DNA from: JAHECQ01 sp047638695
Lineage (GTDB): Bacteria; Actinomycetota; Acidimicrobiia; Acidimicrobiales; SZUA-35
NCBI GenBank assembly: GCA_047638695.1
Contig: JBLINY010000038.1
Span: forward strand, 1-34,731
Direction: 5' to 3'
DNA: 34,731 nt
Shown here one piece after another: positions 23,012 through 30,964 of the stretch. The translations under genes were made by a program, and so were the position numbers. A model generated the notes under the pieces. That model did not search any database, was not told the origin of the DNA, and saw only the letters and a list, made by a program, of their open reading frames with translations. The first letter of the stretch is position 1; each line of letters opens with the position of its first letter.

Positions 23012-24385
23012 ATGGACATCGCTGAGTCGGTTCTCGATCTGATCGGAAATACGCCAATGGTGCGGCTCGGCCGGATCGGGCGCGACCTTGCCTGCCCGAT
23101 CGTGGCCAAAGTTGAGTTCACCAATCCTGGTGGCAGCAGCAAGGACCGCCCGGCCGTTGCCATGATCGACGCGGCTGAGCAGGCGGGTCTGCTGAAGCCG
23201 GGGGGAACGATCATCGAGCCGACGTCGGGTAACACCGGTGTCGGGCTTGCGATCGTCGCCGCCCAACGGGGATACAACTGCATATTCGTTGTCACCGACA
23301 AAGTTGGCATCGAAAAGGTTGATCTGCTGCGGGCTTATGGGGCCGAAGTCGTCATCTGCCCGGTTGCGGTTCCGCCCGAGGATCCGGCGAGCTACTACTC
23401 AACGGCCGAGCGATTGGTGCGAGAAACACCCGGCGCCTTCCGGCCGAACCAGTACGACAACCAGACCAATCCGGCGTCTCATTTCGCCTCGACCGGCCCT
23501 GAAATCTGGCAGCAGACCGACGGCCTCGTCACCCACTTCGTCGCTGGCGCCGGCACCGGTGGCACTATTTCGGGCGTCGGCGAATACCTGAAATCACAGA
23601 ATTCTGACATCAAGGTCATTGCCGCCGACCCCGAGGGTTCTGTGTATTCCGGTGGTTCGGGCCGGCCCTACCTGGTCGAAGGTGTCGGTGAGGACTTTTG
23701 GCCGACCACCTACAATCCTGACCTCGTCGATCAGACGATCGCCATTAGCGATCGCGATTCGTTCCTGATGGCCCGGCGAGTAACTCGGGAAGAAGGCCTC
23801 CTGATCGGCGGCTCCTGCGGCACCGCGGTGGCGGCCGCTCTCCAGGTGGCAGCGAATCTCACCGCCGATGATCTCGTCGTCGTGCTGATCCCCGACTCGG
23901 GCCGCGGCTACCTGTCGACGGTGTTCAATGACAAGTGGATGGCCGGGTTTGGCTTTGTTGGCGACGACGTCGGCCCGCTTGTTGGCGACGTGCTTGCAGC
24001 CAAGGAGGGCGACATCCCGCCGCTGGTCTATGTGCAGCCCGGTGACTCGGTGCGCAGCGCAGTGCAACTCATGCACGAACATGGTCTTTCGCAGTTGCCG
24101 GTGGCCAAGAACGAGATGCCGCTGGCCGCGGCCGAAGTCATGGGCTCGGTGGACGAGCTCCGCATCATGGAATCGGCTTTTACTGGTGAGGGTGTTCTTG
24201 ATCGTTCGGTCGACGACGTGATGAGTCCACGATTGCCCACCATTGGTATTGGTCAGAGTGTCGAGATGGCTGTGCAGCTTCTCGACTTGGCTCCTGCCCT
24301 CCTCGTGCTGGACGGTGGCCGGCCCCGCACGGTGCTGGCCCGCGCCGACCTTCTGTCCTTTCTCTCTCAAGTGAGCATCCCATGA
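23012..24385 (+). CDS. cbs: Cystathionine beta-synthase with C-terminal CBS domains
   Basis: A PLP enzyme condensing homocysteine and serine to cystathionine, the first step of reverse transsulfuration. It has 457 residues. The catalytic fold spans about 1-315, with the PLP-binding lysine K44 in GGSSKDRPA, the TSGNTGVGLA loop, and the phosphate-binding glycine loop GAGTGGTISGVG. A pair of CBS regulatory domains occupies about 335-455 (PPLVYVQPGDSVRSAVQLM and DVMSPRLPTIGIGQSVEMAV); in other enzymes these bind adenosyl ligands. No N-terminal haem-binding extension is present. The start at 23012 has AAGGGA 5 nt upstream. The stop overlaps the start of metB, so the two pathway enzymes are co-translated. 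Confidence 0.95.
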   Translation: MDIAESVLDLIGNTPMVRLGRIGRDLACPIVAKVEFTNPGGSSKDRPAVAMIDAAEQAGLLKPGGTIIEPTSGNTGVGLAIVAAQRGYNCIFVVTDKVGIEKVDLLRAYGAEVVICPVAVPPEDPASYYSTAERLVRETPGAFRPNQYDNQTNPASHFASTGPEIWQQTDGLVTHFVAGAGTGGTISGVGEYLKSQNSDIKVIAADPEGSVYSGGSGRPYLVEGVGEDFWPTTYNPDLVDQTIAISDRDSFLMARRVTREEGLLIGGSCGTAVAAALQVAANLTADDLVVVLIPDSGRGYLSTVFNDKWMAGFGFVGDDVGPLVGDVLAAKEGDIPPLVYVQPGDSVRSAVQLMHEHGLSQLPVAKNEMPLAAAEVMGSVDELRIMESAFTGEGVLDRSVDDVMSPRLPTIGIGQSVEMAVQLLDLAPALLVLDGGRPRTVLARADLLSFLSQVSIP

Positions 24386-25563
24386 GCAACGATCATCCTT
24401 CCAGCGACGAAACAGCCGACGAGGCCCCGGGTTACGGCTTTTCCACCCGGGCCATTCATGTGGGACAAGACCCTGAGCCGGTGACCGGCGCAGTCACGGT
24501 GCCGGTGTTCCAGACATCGACCTTCGCTCAAGAGGGTGTTGGCAAACACAAGGGGTACGAGTACGGCCGCACCGGCAACCCCACCCGTACCGCTCTCGAG
24601 TCGGCGCTCGCATCGCTCGAAGGCGCGGCGTTTGGGGTCGATTTCGCCTCGGGTCTGGCGGCCGAGGACGCGATTCTTCGTATGTTGCGGCCGGGTGATC
24701 ACATCGTGATGGGGAACGATGCGTATGGCGGCACGTTCCGCCTCATCGCCCGTGTGTTCGGTGAGATGGGTATCACCTGGTCGGCGCATGACCTCACCGA
24801 TCCGGCGTCGCTGGCTTCGGCCTGGCCCGAGAATACCAAGATGGTATGGCTTGAAACACCAACCAATCCGTTGCTTACCGTCGTTGACATCGCGGCAGTG
24901 GCTGCGGTCGGCCACGACCACGACGCCATCGTGGTGGTCGACAACACCTTTGCCACCCCGTACCTCCAGCGACCGCTCGAACACGGGGCCGACCTTGTCG
25001 TGCACTCCACGACCAAGTACCTGGGTGGGCACTCCGACACCGTTGGCGGATTTGTTGCCACAAACAGCGGTGATTTCGACCAACATCTCCGGTTCATCCA
25101 GAACGCCGTTGGCGCCGTACGGGGGCCCTGGGACTGCTACCTGACCCTGCGCGGTATCAAGACGCTGGCGATCCGAATGGACCGCCACAACGAGAACGCT
25201 GCCGCCATCGTCGATCTACTTGTTGCTCACGACGCCGTCTCGACCGTGCTCTACCCCGGCCTGGCCAGTCATCCGGGCCATGAGGCTGCTGTTCGCCAGA
25301 TGTCGGGATTCGGCGGCATGATCAGCTTTCGGGCGGCCGCAGGGCGTGATGCAGCAGTTCGCATCATCGAATCGACCCGGCTGTTCACCCTCGCCGAATC
25401 CCTTGGGGCGGTCGAGTCGCTGATCGAGCACCCCGGCGTCATGACGCACGCGTCGGCCGAGGGCTCGCCCCTCGAGGTGCCGGACGACCTGGTTCGTCTG
25501 TCTGTTGGCATCGAAGACGTCGATGACCTGCTCGCCGATCTGCGCCAGGCCCTTCAGTCGTGA
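24382..25563 (+). CDS. metB: Cystathionine gamma-synthase / gamma-lyase
   Basis: A PLP enzyme of the Cys/Met metabolism family, 393 residues. Visible motifs: YEYGRTGNPTRTALE, FASGLAAEDAIL, WLETPTNPLL, VVVDNTFATPYLQ with the PLP-pairing Asp, and the Schiff-base lysine K212 in VHSTTKYLGGHSD. SLGAVESLIEHP follows near the C-terminus. The start ATG overlaps the cbs stop. Next to cbs the most likely job is cystathionine cleavage to cysteine, 2-oxobutyrate and ammonia. The same family includes cystathionine gamma-synthase, and sequence alone does not separate the two, so the symbol is provisional. The following dehydrogenase gene starts 19 bp later. Confidence 0.92.
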   Translation: MSNDHPSSDETADEAPGYGFSTRAIHVGQDPEPVTGAVTVPVFQTSTFAQEGVGKHKGYEYGRTGNPTRTALESALASLEGAAFGVDFASGLAAEDAILRMLRPGDHIVMGNDAYGGTFRLIARVFGEMGITWSAHDLTDPASLASAWPENTKMVWLETPTNPLLTVVDIAAVAAVGHDHDAIVVVDNTFATPYLQRPLEHGADLVVHSTTKYLGGHSDTVGGFVATNSGDFDQHLRFIQNAVGAVRGPWDCYLTLRGIKTLAIRMDRHNENAAAIVDLLVAHDAVSTVLYPGLASHPGHEAAVRQMSGFGGMISFRAAAGRDAAVRIIESTRLFTLAESLGAVESLIEHPGVMTHASAEGSPLEVPDDLVRLSVGIEDVDDLLADLRQALQS

Positions 25564-25582
25564 AGATCATGAAGAAGAGCTC

Positions 25583-26497
25583 ATGACTGTTGGCATAGCG
25601 GTCGAGCCCAAGACGGGCCGGTTTGAGTCGCTCGAGGCAGCGGTGCGCGACGGTGGCGCCACCGTCGTGCCGGTCGCTGAAGCGCGGGCCATCGTGTGGG
25701 CTGACCCCGCCGCAGCCGACCGTCTTCCGGCAGTCCTCGCTTCGGCGCCGCAGATCGAATGGGTGGCTCTTCCCTATGCGGGAATCGAGCCATACCTGCC
25801 GTATCTCGACCACGACCGCACCTGGACGTGTGCGAAGGGTGTCTATGCCCGACCGGTCGCCGAGCACGCCCTCATGCTTGGCCTAACTGGGCTTCGTGGC
25901 ATGTCTACCTACGCGCGGGCAACCAGCTGGGCCGCCCCCGAGGGGCACAACCTGCTCAATGCCAGGGTCACCATTCTCGGCGGCGGTGGTATCACCAAGG
26001 AGCTGGTAGCGCTGCTGAAGCCCTTCGACTGTGAGATCACCGTTGTGAGGCGGTCGCCGACCGCATTTGAAGGGGCCGGCCGAACGCTGCCGCTCAACCA
26101 GCGGCTCGAGGCGCTTGACCGTTCCGAACTGGTGGTGCTGGCCCTGGCGCTCACCCCGGAGACCGAAGGCGTGATGTCGACCGCGGAGTTCGAGGCAATG
26201 GCCGATCATGGTTGGTTGGTGAATGTCGCCCGCGGCGGTCACGTCGACGACGATGCTCTGCTCACCGCGGTGCGGGCAGGAACCATTGGTGGGGCCGCGC
26301 TCGACGTCACATCGCCCGAACCCCTTCCCGATGGTCACCCTCTTTGGGGCGAACCCCGAGTGCTGATTACCCCCCACATCGGCAACACGCCGGAGATGGG
26401 AATCCCGTTGCTGGCCGCCCACATCGTCGACAACGTCGCCCGGTTCGTTGGCAATCAGCAGCTGGTTGGTCTCGTCGATACCCGAGCCGGCTACTGA
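25583..26497 (+). CDS. D-isomer specific 2-hydroxyacid dehydrogenase
   Basis: A 304-residue NAD(P)-dependent dehydrogenase that interconverts 2-oxoacids and D-2-hydroxyacids. The nucleotide-binding strand reads VTILGGGGITKELVALLKPF. Catalytic residues are visible: R217 in NVARGGHVDD, E246 in TSPEPLPDGHPL and H265 in TPHIGNTPEM. The ATG at 25583 follows a purine-rich GAAGAAGAG; an upstream in-frame start at 25505 would overlap metB. It lies directly downstream of cbs-metB, and metB-type cleavage of cystathionine releases 2-oxobutyrate. A role in reducing that or a related oxoacid is possible but is inference from position only. Confidence 0.88.
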   Translation: MTVGIAVEPKTGRFESLEAAVRDGGATVVPVAEARAIVWADPAAADRLPAVLASAPQIEWVALPYAGIEPYLPYLDHDRTWTCAKGVYARPVAEHALMLGLTGLRGMSTYARATSWAAPEGHNLLNARVTILGGGGITKELVALLKPFDCEITVVRRSPTAFEGAGRTLPLNQRLEALDRSELVVLALALTPETEGVMSTAEFEAMADHGWLVNVARGGHVDDDALLTAVRAGTIGGAALDVTSPEPLPDGHPLWGEPRVLITPHIGNTPEMGIPLLAAHIVDNVARFVGNQQLVGLVDTRAGY

Positions 26498-26507
26498 TCG
26501 CCTGGAG

Positions 26508-27725
26508 ATGCTGAGTCGGGTCTGGCTCGCCGCCATCCTCGTGCTCGCTGCCTGCGGCTCGACCGACCCGAGGCTCGCCGAGCCACTGCCGGAGCTGCAT
26601 CCAAAGAATCCGGAGGATTTGGTGCAGCTGCTGGTCGACGTCGGGGTGACCAATGACATCATCCGGTTCGGCATCTTGGCCGACCTGTCGGGTCCCTCTG
26701 CCCAGGCCGATACGGCCCTCGTTGATGCCCAGAAGGTCTACTGGGCGGCCGTGAACGCCGGGGGAGGGGTCGGAGGCAGGCAGGTCGAGGTGATGGTGAT
26801 CGACACCGCCGCCGACGTCGACCGTCACGTTGCCGGGTATGACCAGCTCGTGTTCGACTCGAGCGGCTTGGGTTCTGAAGTGCTGGCGCTCGCCCACTCG
26901 TCGGGGGTGGCGACAACATTGGCGATCGCCGACCTCGCAAACCGAGATCAACTAATGGTGGTCACCAACACCCAACTCAGCAGATGGGCCGACAATCCGG
27001 TCGTCTTCGCTCCCGGGGCCTCGTACTGTACCGAGGCAATTAATGCTGTCTCGTGGCTCGACAACACCGTGCGAGGAGCTACCGGAACCCCATTGCGTTT
27101 GGCCGTTGTCGGCGACGGCTCGCCAGCGTCGATCGATGCCGTGGCCGGTGCCCGCGAGGTGATCTCCGAACTCGGCCTCGAGCTGGTTCTTGAGCTCGAC
27201 GTTGGGTCGGCGGGAGGTACTGCTGCCAGAGCGGCTCCCGCCGCGCTGGCAGCGGCAAACCCCAACGGCGTCTTCGCTGCCGTAGGTGACTCGTCGCTCG
27301 ACGAGCTGTTCGCCGCCAGTCGCGACCTTGGAATGGAAGCCACGTGGCTTGGGAATGCCCACACCATCGCGTCGTCAGCCTTTGCTGAGGCCGACTTCGG
27401 GCTCGGCGATTCGAGCGACGGTTTGGCGCTCATGCAGTGGTTTTTCGTTGCAACCTCAGCGATTCCGGCTAACGCCGACGCCGTGGCGAGAGCCGAGGCC
27501 GAGCTACTACACGCAGCGCTCGAGCGAGCGGTCAGTAACGGGGACCTCCGCCGCGAAGGCCTGGTGCAAGCTTTCGATGTTGCCGAGGCCCCACCGCTGC
27601 TCGACACAACGATCTACGGTCTCGTTATCGCCCCGATTGGGCCAGACAACGAGACACGGGCGCAGCTCACGGCTGTCAGTGGTCCCGAACCGTGGCCGAC
27701 AGCCCTGGTCAGGAGCTGCTCATGA
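26508..27725 (+). CDS. Periplasmic-binding-protein-like lipoprotein (Leu/Ile/Val-type)
   Basis: A 405-residue lipoprotein. Signal and lipobox are visible as AAILVLAAC (Cys16). After a short linker, the type I binding fold begins: IIRFGILADLSGPSAQ, then YWAAVNAGGGVGGRQVEV, the usual opening of branched-chain amino-acid binding proteins (Peripla_BP_6). The two-lobe fold runs to about 390. No ABC permease or ATPase genes accompany it. Instead a membrane c-di-GMP enzyme starts 28 bp downstream, so a sensory rather than transport role is attractive (inference). The ATG at 26508 is chosen for the signal peptide; upstream in-frame sequence overlaps the dehydrogenase gene. The gap to that gene is 10 bp, consistent with one operon. 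Confidence 0.85.
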   Translation: MLSRVWLAAILVLAACGSTDPRLAEPLPELHPKNPEDLVQLLVDVGVTNDIIRFGILADLSGPSAQADTALVDAQKVYWAAVNAGGGVGGRQVEVMVIDTAADVDRHVAGYDQLVFDSSGLGSEVLALAHSSGVATTLAIADLANRDQLMVVTNTQLSRWADNPVVFAPGASYCTEAINAVSWLDNTVRGATGTPLRLAVVGDGSPASIDAVAGAREVISELGLELVLELDVGSAGGTAARAAPAALAAANPNGVFAAVGDSSLDELFAASRDLGMEATWLGNAHTIASSAFAEADFGLGDSSDGLALMQWFFVATSAIPANADAVARAEAELLHAALERAVSNGDLRREGLVQAFDVAEAPPLLDTTIYGLVIAPIGPDNETRAQLTAVSGPEPWPTALVRSCS

Positions 27726-27753
27726 TTGGCTGAGGCCCGCCGATGGGTCTCGC

Positions 27754-30315
27754 ATGCGGCCTGCCTCACTCCTGAGAATGCTCCCGTTGGCGCTGCTGGG
27801 TCTCGGCATGGCGCTGACGGTTGTTGCGTCGTCGAACGTGGCTGGTCGAGATGCCAACGAAAAGGACGAGGCCCGGGCTATCGCCTCCCATTTGGTCGAG
27901 TCCCGTCTTCACGACTCGTTGCAGCATCTCTCGGTGGAGAGTTCGACGATCGACCATCTTGTCGATCAGATAATTGCGGTCCCGACCGTTGCCGAGCTCG
28001 AGGCTGTTGTCGAGTCAGCCAACGGTCCCGACTCTGTTGTCACTGCAGTCTTTGTCCGACGGGATAGGGAAGTCGTTGTGCGATCCGCCGGTGACGCGAT
28101 CGAGAGCGCAGACATGCCGCTCGTCGCCGAAGGTCTCACCTCGATCGGCGACGGCCTCTGGGCTGGCAACCTTTCGTACGGCATCGATACCAGCTCCCGA
28201 ATTGGTGCAGAGATCGTGATTCTGTTCGACCGGGAGCGGCTACTCACGGCGGTCCAGCCGACGAACGCTGGCGACGTCGGTGTCGTTCGGCTGTTTGGCC
28301 TCCCTGGCAGCGACGATACGCCCACCGACCTTTCGGCGATGACGGACTATCCAGGCGATGTCCGTCGTTTCGAAGACGAGGGTCCGGCTTACGCAGTTGA
28401 GGACACCACCTTCCTTGGCCAGCCGATGACCGTCGAGATCGAGATCGAGGGTGAGGCCATCTGGCTGCCGTCTTCGAGCGAGGTTGTTCTGGTGCCGCTG
28501 GTAGGCGGACTGCTCACGCTGCTTGTTGCCGGCGCCGCCTTGCTGGTGATTCGCACCATCGACCGTGCCGAATTTGAGCGCGACCAGGCCCATCTCGCCA
28601 GTGATGCGGCCGCTGCCCGATTCCGGGCCAGCTTCAACCATGCTCCAATCGGCGTCGTCGAGCTGTCGGCCGAAGGACATATCGTCGCCGCTAACCGCCG
28701 ATTCGCCAGCCAACTCGGTTTTGCCCCAGAAGAGCTCGAGGGCACCGACGTGCTCGACTTGGTAGACGGTGAAGATCGCCCGGATGCCACTGACCGCCTT
28801 GAGGAACTCTTCAATGGCGAGGTCGATAGCAACCAGTCAGATCGCCGCTATCGCAGCCGCAATGGCGGGGCCGTGTGGGTTCGCGAGTCGCTTAGCGTGC
28901 TGGTTTCCGAGGATGGTTCACGCCACGTTTTGGTGCAGGCCGAAGACATCAGCGACGAGCGACGAGCTAGGGCCGAGTTGCATCGCAAGGCTTTGTTCGA
29001 CGATCTAACTGGACTGCCGAACCGAGCAAACCTCATCGCCCGTCTGAATCGAGCCATCGAGGGCGAACGGGCGCCAGGCGAAATGATGGCGGTGATGTTC
29101 GTCGACCTTGACAAGTTCAAGCAGGTGAACGACACGCTCGGACATGAGGCGGGTGACATGCTGTTGATCGAGGTGGCAGAACGCCTTCGTCGAGTGTGCC
29201 GTTCGAGCGACACCGTTGCTCGCCTGGGTGGCGACGAGTTTGTTGTCGTGTGCGAGGGGCTTCCCGACGACGAGGCCGCCGAACTGACCGCTGAGCGGTT
29301 CGCCCACTCACTCCGCGAACCGATGTTCATCAACGATGTCGAAGTGCCTGTCAGCGCATCGATCGGTCTCGTTGTGAACTCTGAGGAGAGCAGCCCCGAG
29401 AACCTCCTGCGTCGGGCCGGTCAGGCGATGTATCGGGCTAAGACGTCGGGTCGCAACCAACTCGTTCGGTTCAGTATCGACGAGACGACGCGTTCCACCA
29501 ATGGCGATGCCGTCTACGACGTGTCGCTCGAGGACCTTGCCGCTGCCATTAGACGGCGGCAGCTGCGGGTGCATTACCAACCCGTGATGCATAATGTCAG
29601 CGGCGAGATCGTGGGGCTCGAGGCCCTCGTGCGCTGGCAGCACCCATCCCTTGGTTTGCTAACGCCTGCAAGCTTTCTGCCGCTCGCCGAGGACCTTGGC
29701 ATCGTCGAGAAGATCGATGCGTGGGTTCTGAAGCAAGGCATGGCCGCGTTGGGCCGCTGGGTGGCCGAGTCCGAGGCTGCTGCCGATTGGTTTGTGGCGT
29801 TCAACATTTCGCCCACGAACTACAACAAGCGCACGTTCGCCGACACCCTCGAGCGTTATGCCACAAAGTTCGAGGTGCGACCGAGTCAAATCGTGCTTGA
29901 ACGAAACGAGACCTGGTTCATGAACCAGACACCGACTGCGGTGCTCACCACCAGGGCGTTGCGCCAGGCTGGCTTCCGTATTTCGCTCGACCACTTCGGG
30001 ACCGGCTCATCGTCACTCAGTGAAGTCTCAACGCTCGAGTTCGATATTCTGAAGATTGACCGATCATTTGTTCGCGGCGCATCGAACCACCTCGCCTATG
30101 TGCTCGAGGCAATGCAGAACATGGCCGACGAACTCGGGCTGCGTCCGATTGTCGAAGGCATCGAGACCGAGGACGAACTGGCCATCGTGACCAAGGCTGG
30201 TATTGAGTGGGCTCAAGGCTTCTTGTTGTGTCGGCCCATCGACGAGGAAGCTCTGGTGCGTGACCATTTGCTCACCGCTTCGGTCGCTGAGAACGTCTCG
30301 TCCGAAGCGGGCTAG
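27754..30315 (+). CDS. Membrane PAS-GGDEF-EAL protein (c-di-GMP synthase/phosphodiesterase)
   Basis: An 853-residue c-di-GMP signalling protein. A first helix (about 10-27) and a second (about 244-268) flank an extracytoplasmic sensor domain of about 215 residues. A PAS domain (about 290-405), GGDEF domain (about 410-575) and EAL domain (about 585-835) follow. The synthase site GGDEF (492-496) and the product-inhibition I-site RSSD (483-486) are intact. In the EAL part E623, N684, E716, K767 and E801 are present, but the DDFGTG motif reads DHFGTG (D746, H747), which may weaken hydrolysis. The frame is open to 27286, but that part overlaps the lipoprotein gene. The protein probably takes input from the lipoprotein encoded 28 bp upstream (inference). 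Confidence 0.93.
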   Translation: MRPASLLRMLPLALLGLGMALTVVASSNVAGRDANEKDEARAIASHLVESRLHDSLQHLSVESSTIDHLVDQIIAVPTVAELEAVVESANGPDSVVTAVFVRRDREVVVRSAGDAIESADMPLVAEGLTSIGDGLWAGNLSYGIDTSSRIGAEIVILFDRERLLTAVQPTNAGDVGVVRLFGLPGSDDTPTDLSAMTDYPGDVRRFEDEGPAYAVEDTTFLGQPMTVEIEIEGEAIWLPSSSEVVLVPLVGGLLTLLVAGAALLVIRTIDRAEFERDQAHLASDAAAARFRASFNHAPIGVVELSAEGHIVAANRRFASQLGFAPEELEGTDVLDLVDGEDRPDATDRLEELFNGEVDSNQSDRRYRSRNGGAVWVRESLSVLVSEDGSRHVLVQAEDISDERRARAELHRKALFDDLTGLPNRANLIARLNRAIEGERAPGEMMAVMFVDLDKFKQVNDTLGHEAGDMLLIEVAERLRRVCRSSDTVARLGGDEFVVVCEGLPDDEAAELTAERFAHSLREPMFINDVEVPVSASIGLVVNSEESSPENLLRRAGQAMYRAKTSGRNQLVRFSIDETTRSTNGDAVYDVSLEDLAAAIRRRQLRVHYQPVMHNVSGEIVGLEALVRWQHPSLGLLTPASFLPLAEDLGIVEKIDAWVLKQGMAALGRWVAESEAAADWFVAFNISPTNYNKRTFADTLERYATKFEVRPSQIVLERNETWFMNQTPTAVLTTRALRQAGFRISLDHFGTGSSSLSEVSTLEFDILKIDRSFVRGASNHLAYVLEAMQNMADELGLRPIVEGIETEDELAIVTKAGIEWAQGFLLCRPIDEEALVRDHLLTASVAENVSSEAG

Positions 30316-30387
30316 GCGCACCCCCGGATTCACCTCAGAGGTTGCGCTGATCCAGTATTCTTGAGGGCTTGCCATTGGCTCGTGCAA

Positions 30388-30849
30388 TCATTCTGGTTGT
30401 TCGCCACCGACGATCGCGCCACCGACGCTGAGGGTCCGGCCCCGGAAGACGGCGACCGTTTCATTGTTGTTGTTGACGATAGTTACGTCGTGAACGGCCG
30501 AACGGCCAGGCTTCGAACGCTGGGTGGCCGTGGCGATGAGCGAGTCGCCGATATGGGCGGGACGCACGAAGTCGATGTTGGCGCTGGTTGCGAGCGAGCG
30601 AACATTGCCGGCGTTCGACGCGTAGGCCATTGCCGCGTCGGCCAAAGTGAACATGATGCCGCCGTGGCACACGCCGAGCCCGTTGACCAGGTCGGGCCGC
30701 ACCAGGAGCCTTACTTCGGCCGACCCGTCGGCTGCATCGATGAGCTCGATGCCCAGCAGTCGCGCCGTTTCGTCATCGGCCAGCATGGCGGTGGCGACGT
30801 CCATGGGGAGAGTGGTGGTCACTGCAGGCGCTGTACTCGGCTCGGACAC
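30388..30849 (-). CDS. PaaI-type hotdog thioesterase
   Basis: A 153-residue hotdog-fold acyl-CoA thioesterase. The diagnostic motif is LVNGLGVCHGGIMFTLADAA, which holds the active-site Asn/His-Gly-Gly and Asp of the PaaI family. Family members hydrolyse phenylacetyl-CoA-type or other aryl/acyl-CoAs; no phenylacetate genes lie nearby. The GTG at 30849 is preferred because a TAGCCT element lies 7 nt upstream. An ATG at 30804 is also possible, and the frame is open to 30900. It converges with the c-di-GMP gene; the 72-bp gap between them holds no convincing terminator. It is divergent from the ABC-F gene, with 115 bp between starts. Confidence 0.88.
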   Translation of the reverse strand: MSEPSTAPAVTTTLPMDVATAMLADDETARLLGIELIDAADGSAEVRLLVRPDLVNGLGVCHGGIMFTLADAAMAYASNAGNVRSLATSANIDFVRPAHIGDSLIATATQRSKPGRSAVHDVTIVNNNNETVAVFRGRTLSVGGAIVGGEQPE

Positions 30850-30856
30850 ATGTCCG

Positions 30857-30862
30857 AGGCTA
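30857..30862 (-). promoter_or_regulatory. Candidate leaderless -10 of the thioesterase gene
   Basis: Minus-strand TAGCCT ends 7 nt before the GTG at 30849. No Shine-Dalgarno and no clear -35. Confidence 0.4.
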
Positions 30863-30952
30863 GCGGCGCAGATATTTGACCCAGGGCAGCCTCGATTCAC
30901 TCGATCGGTGTGCCACCCGACCAGTCAGCGCCGACGGGACCGACCTGACCGT

Positions 30953-30958
30953 TACCCT
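30953..30958 (+). promoter_or_regulatory. Candidate leaderless -10 of the ABC-F gene
   Basis: TACCCT ends 6 nt before the GTG at 30965. This placement decides the start, because the open frame extends back to 30647 through the thioesterase gene. Confidence 0.4.
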
Positions 30959-30964
30959 CTCTGG

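Noticed and set aside
27286..27753. N-terminal extension of the GGDEF-EAL frame
   Set aside because: It overlaps the binding-protein gene entirely and precedes a clear membrane-anchor start at 27754.
30361..30879. 172-codon plus-strand frame opposite the thioesterase
   Set aside because: The minus strand carries the PaaI motif; the plus translation has no recognisable features.
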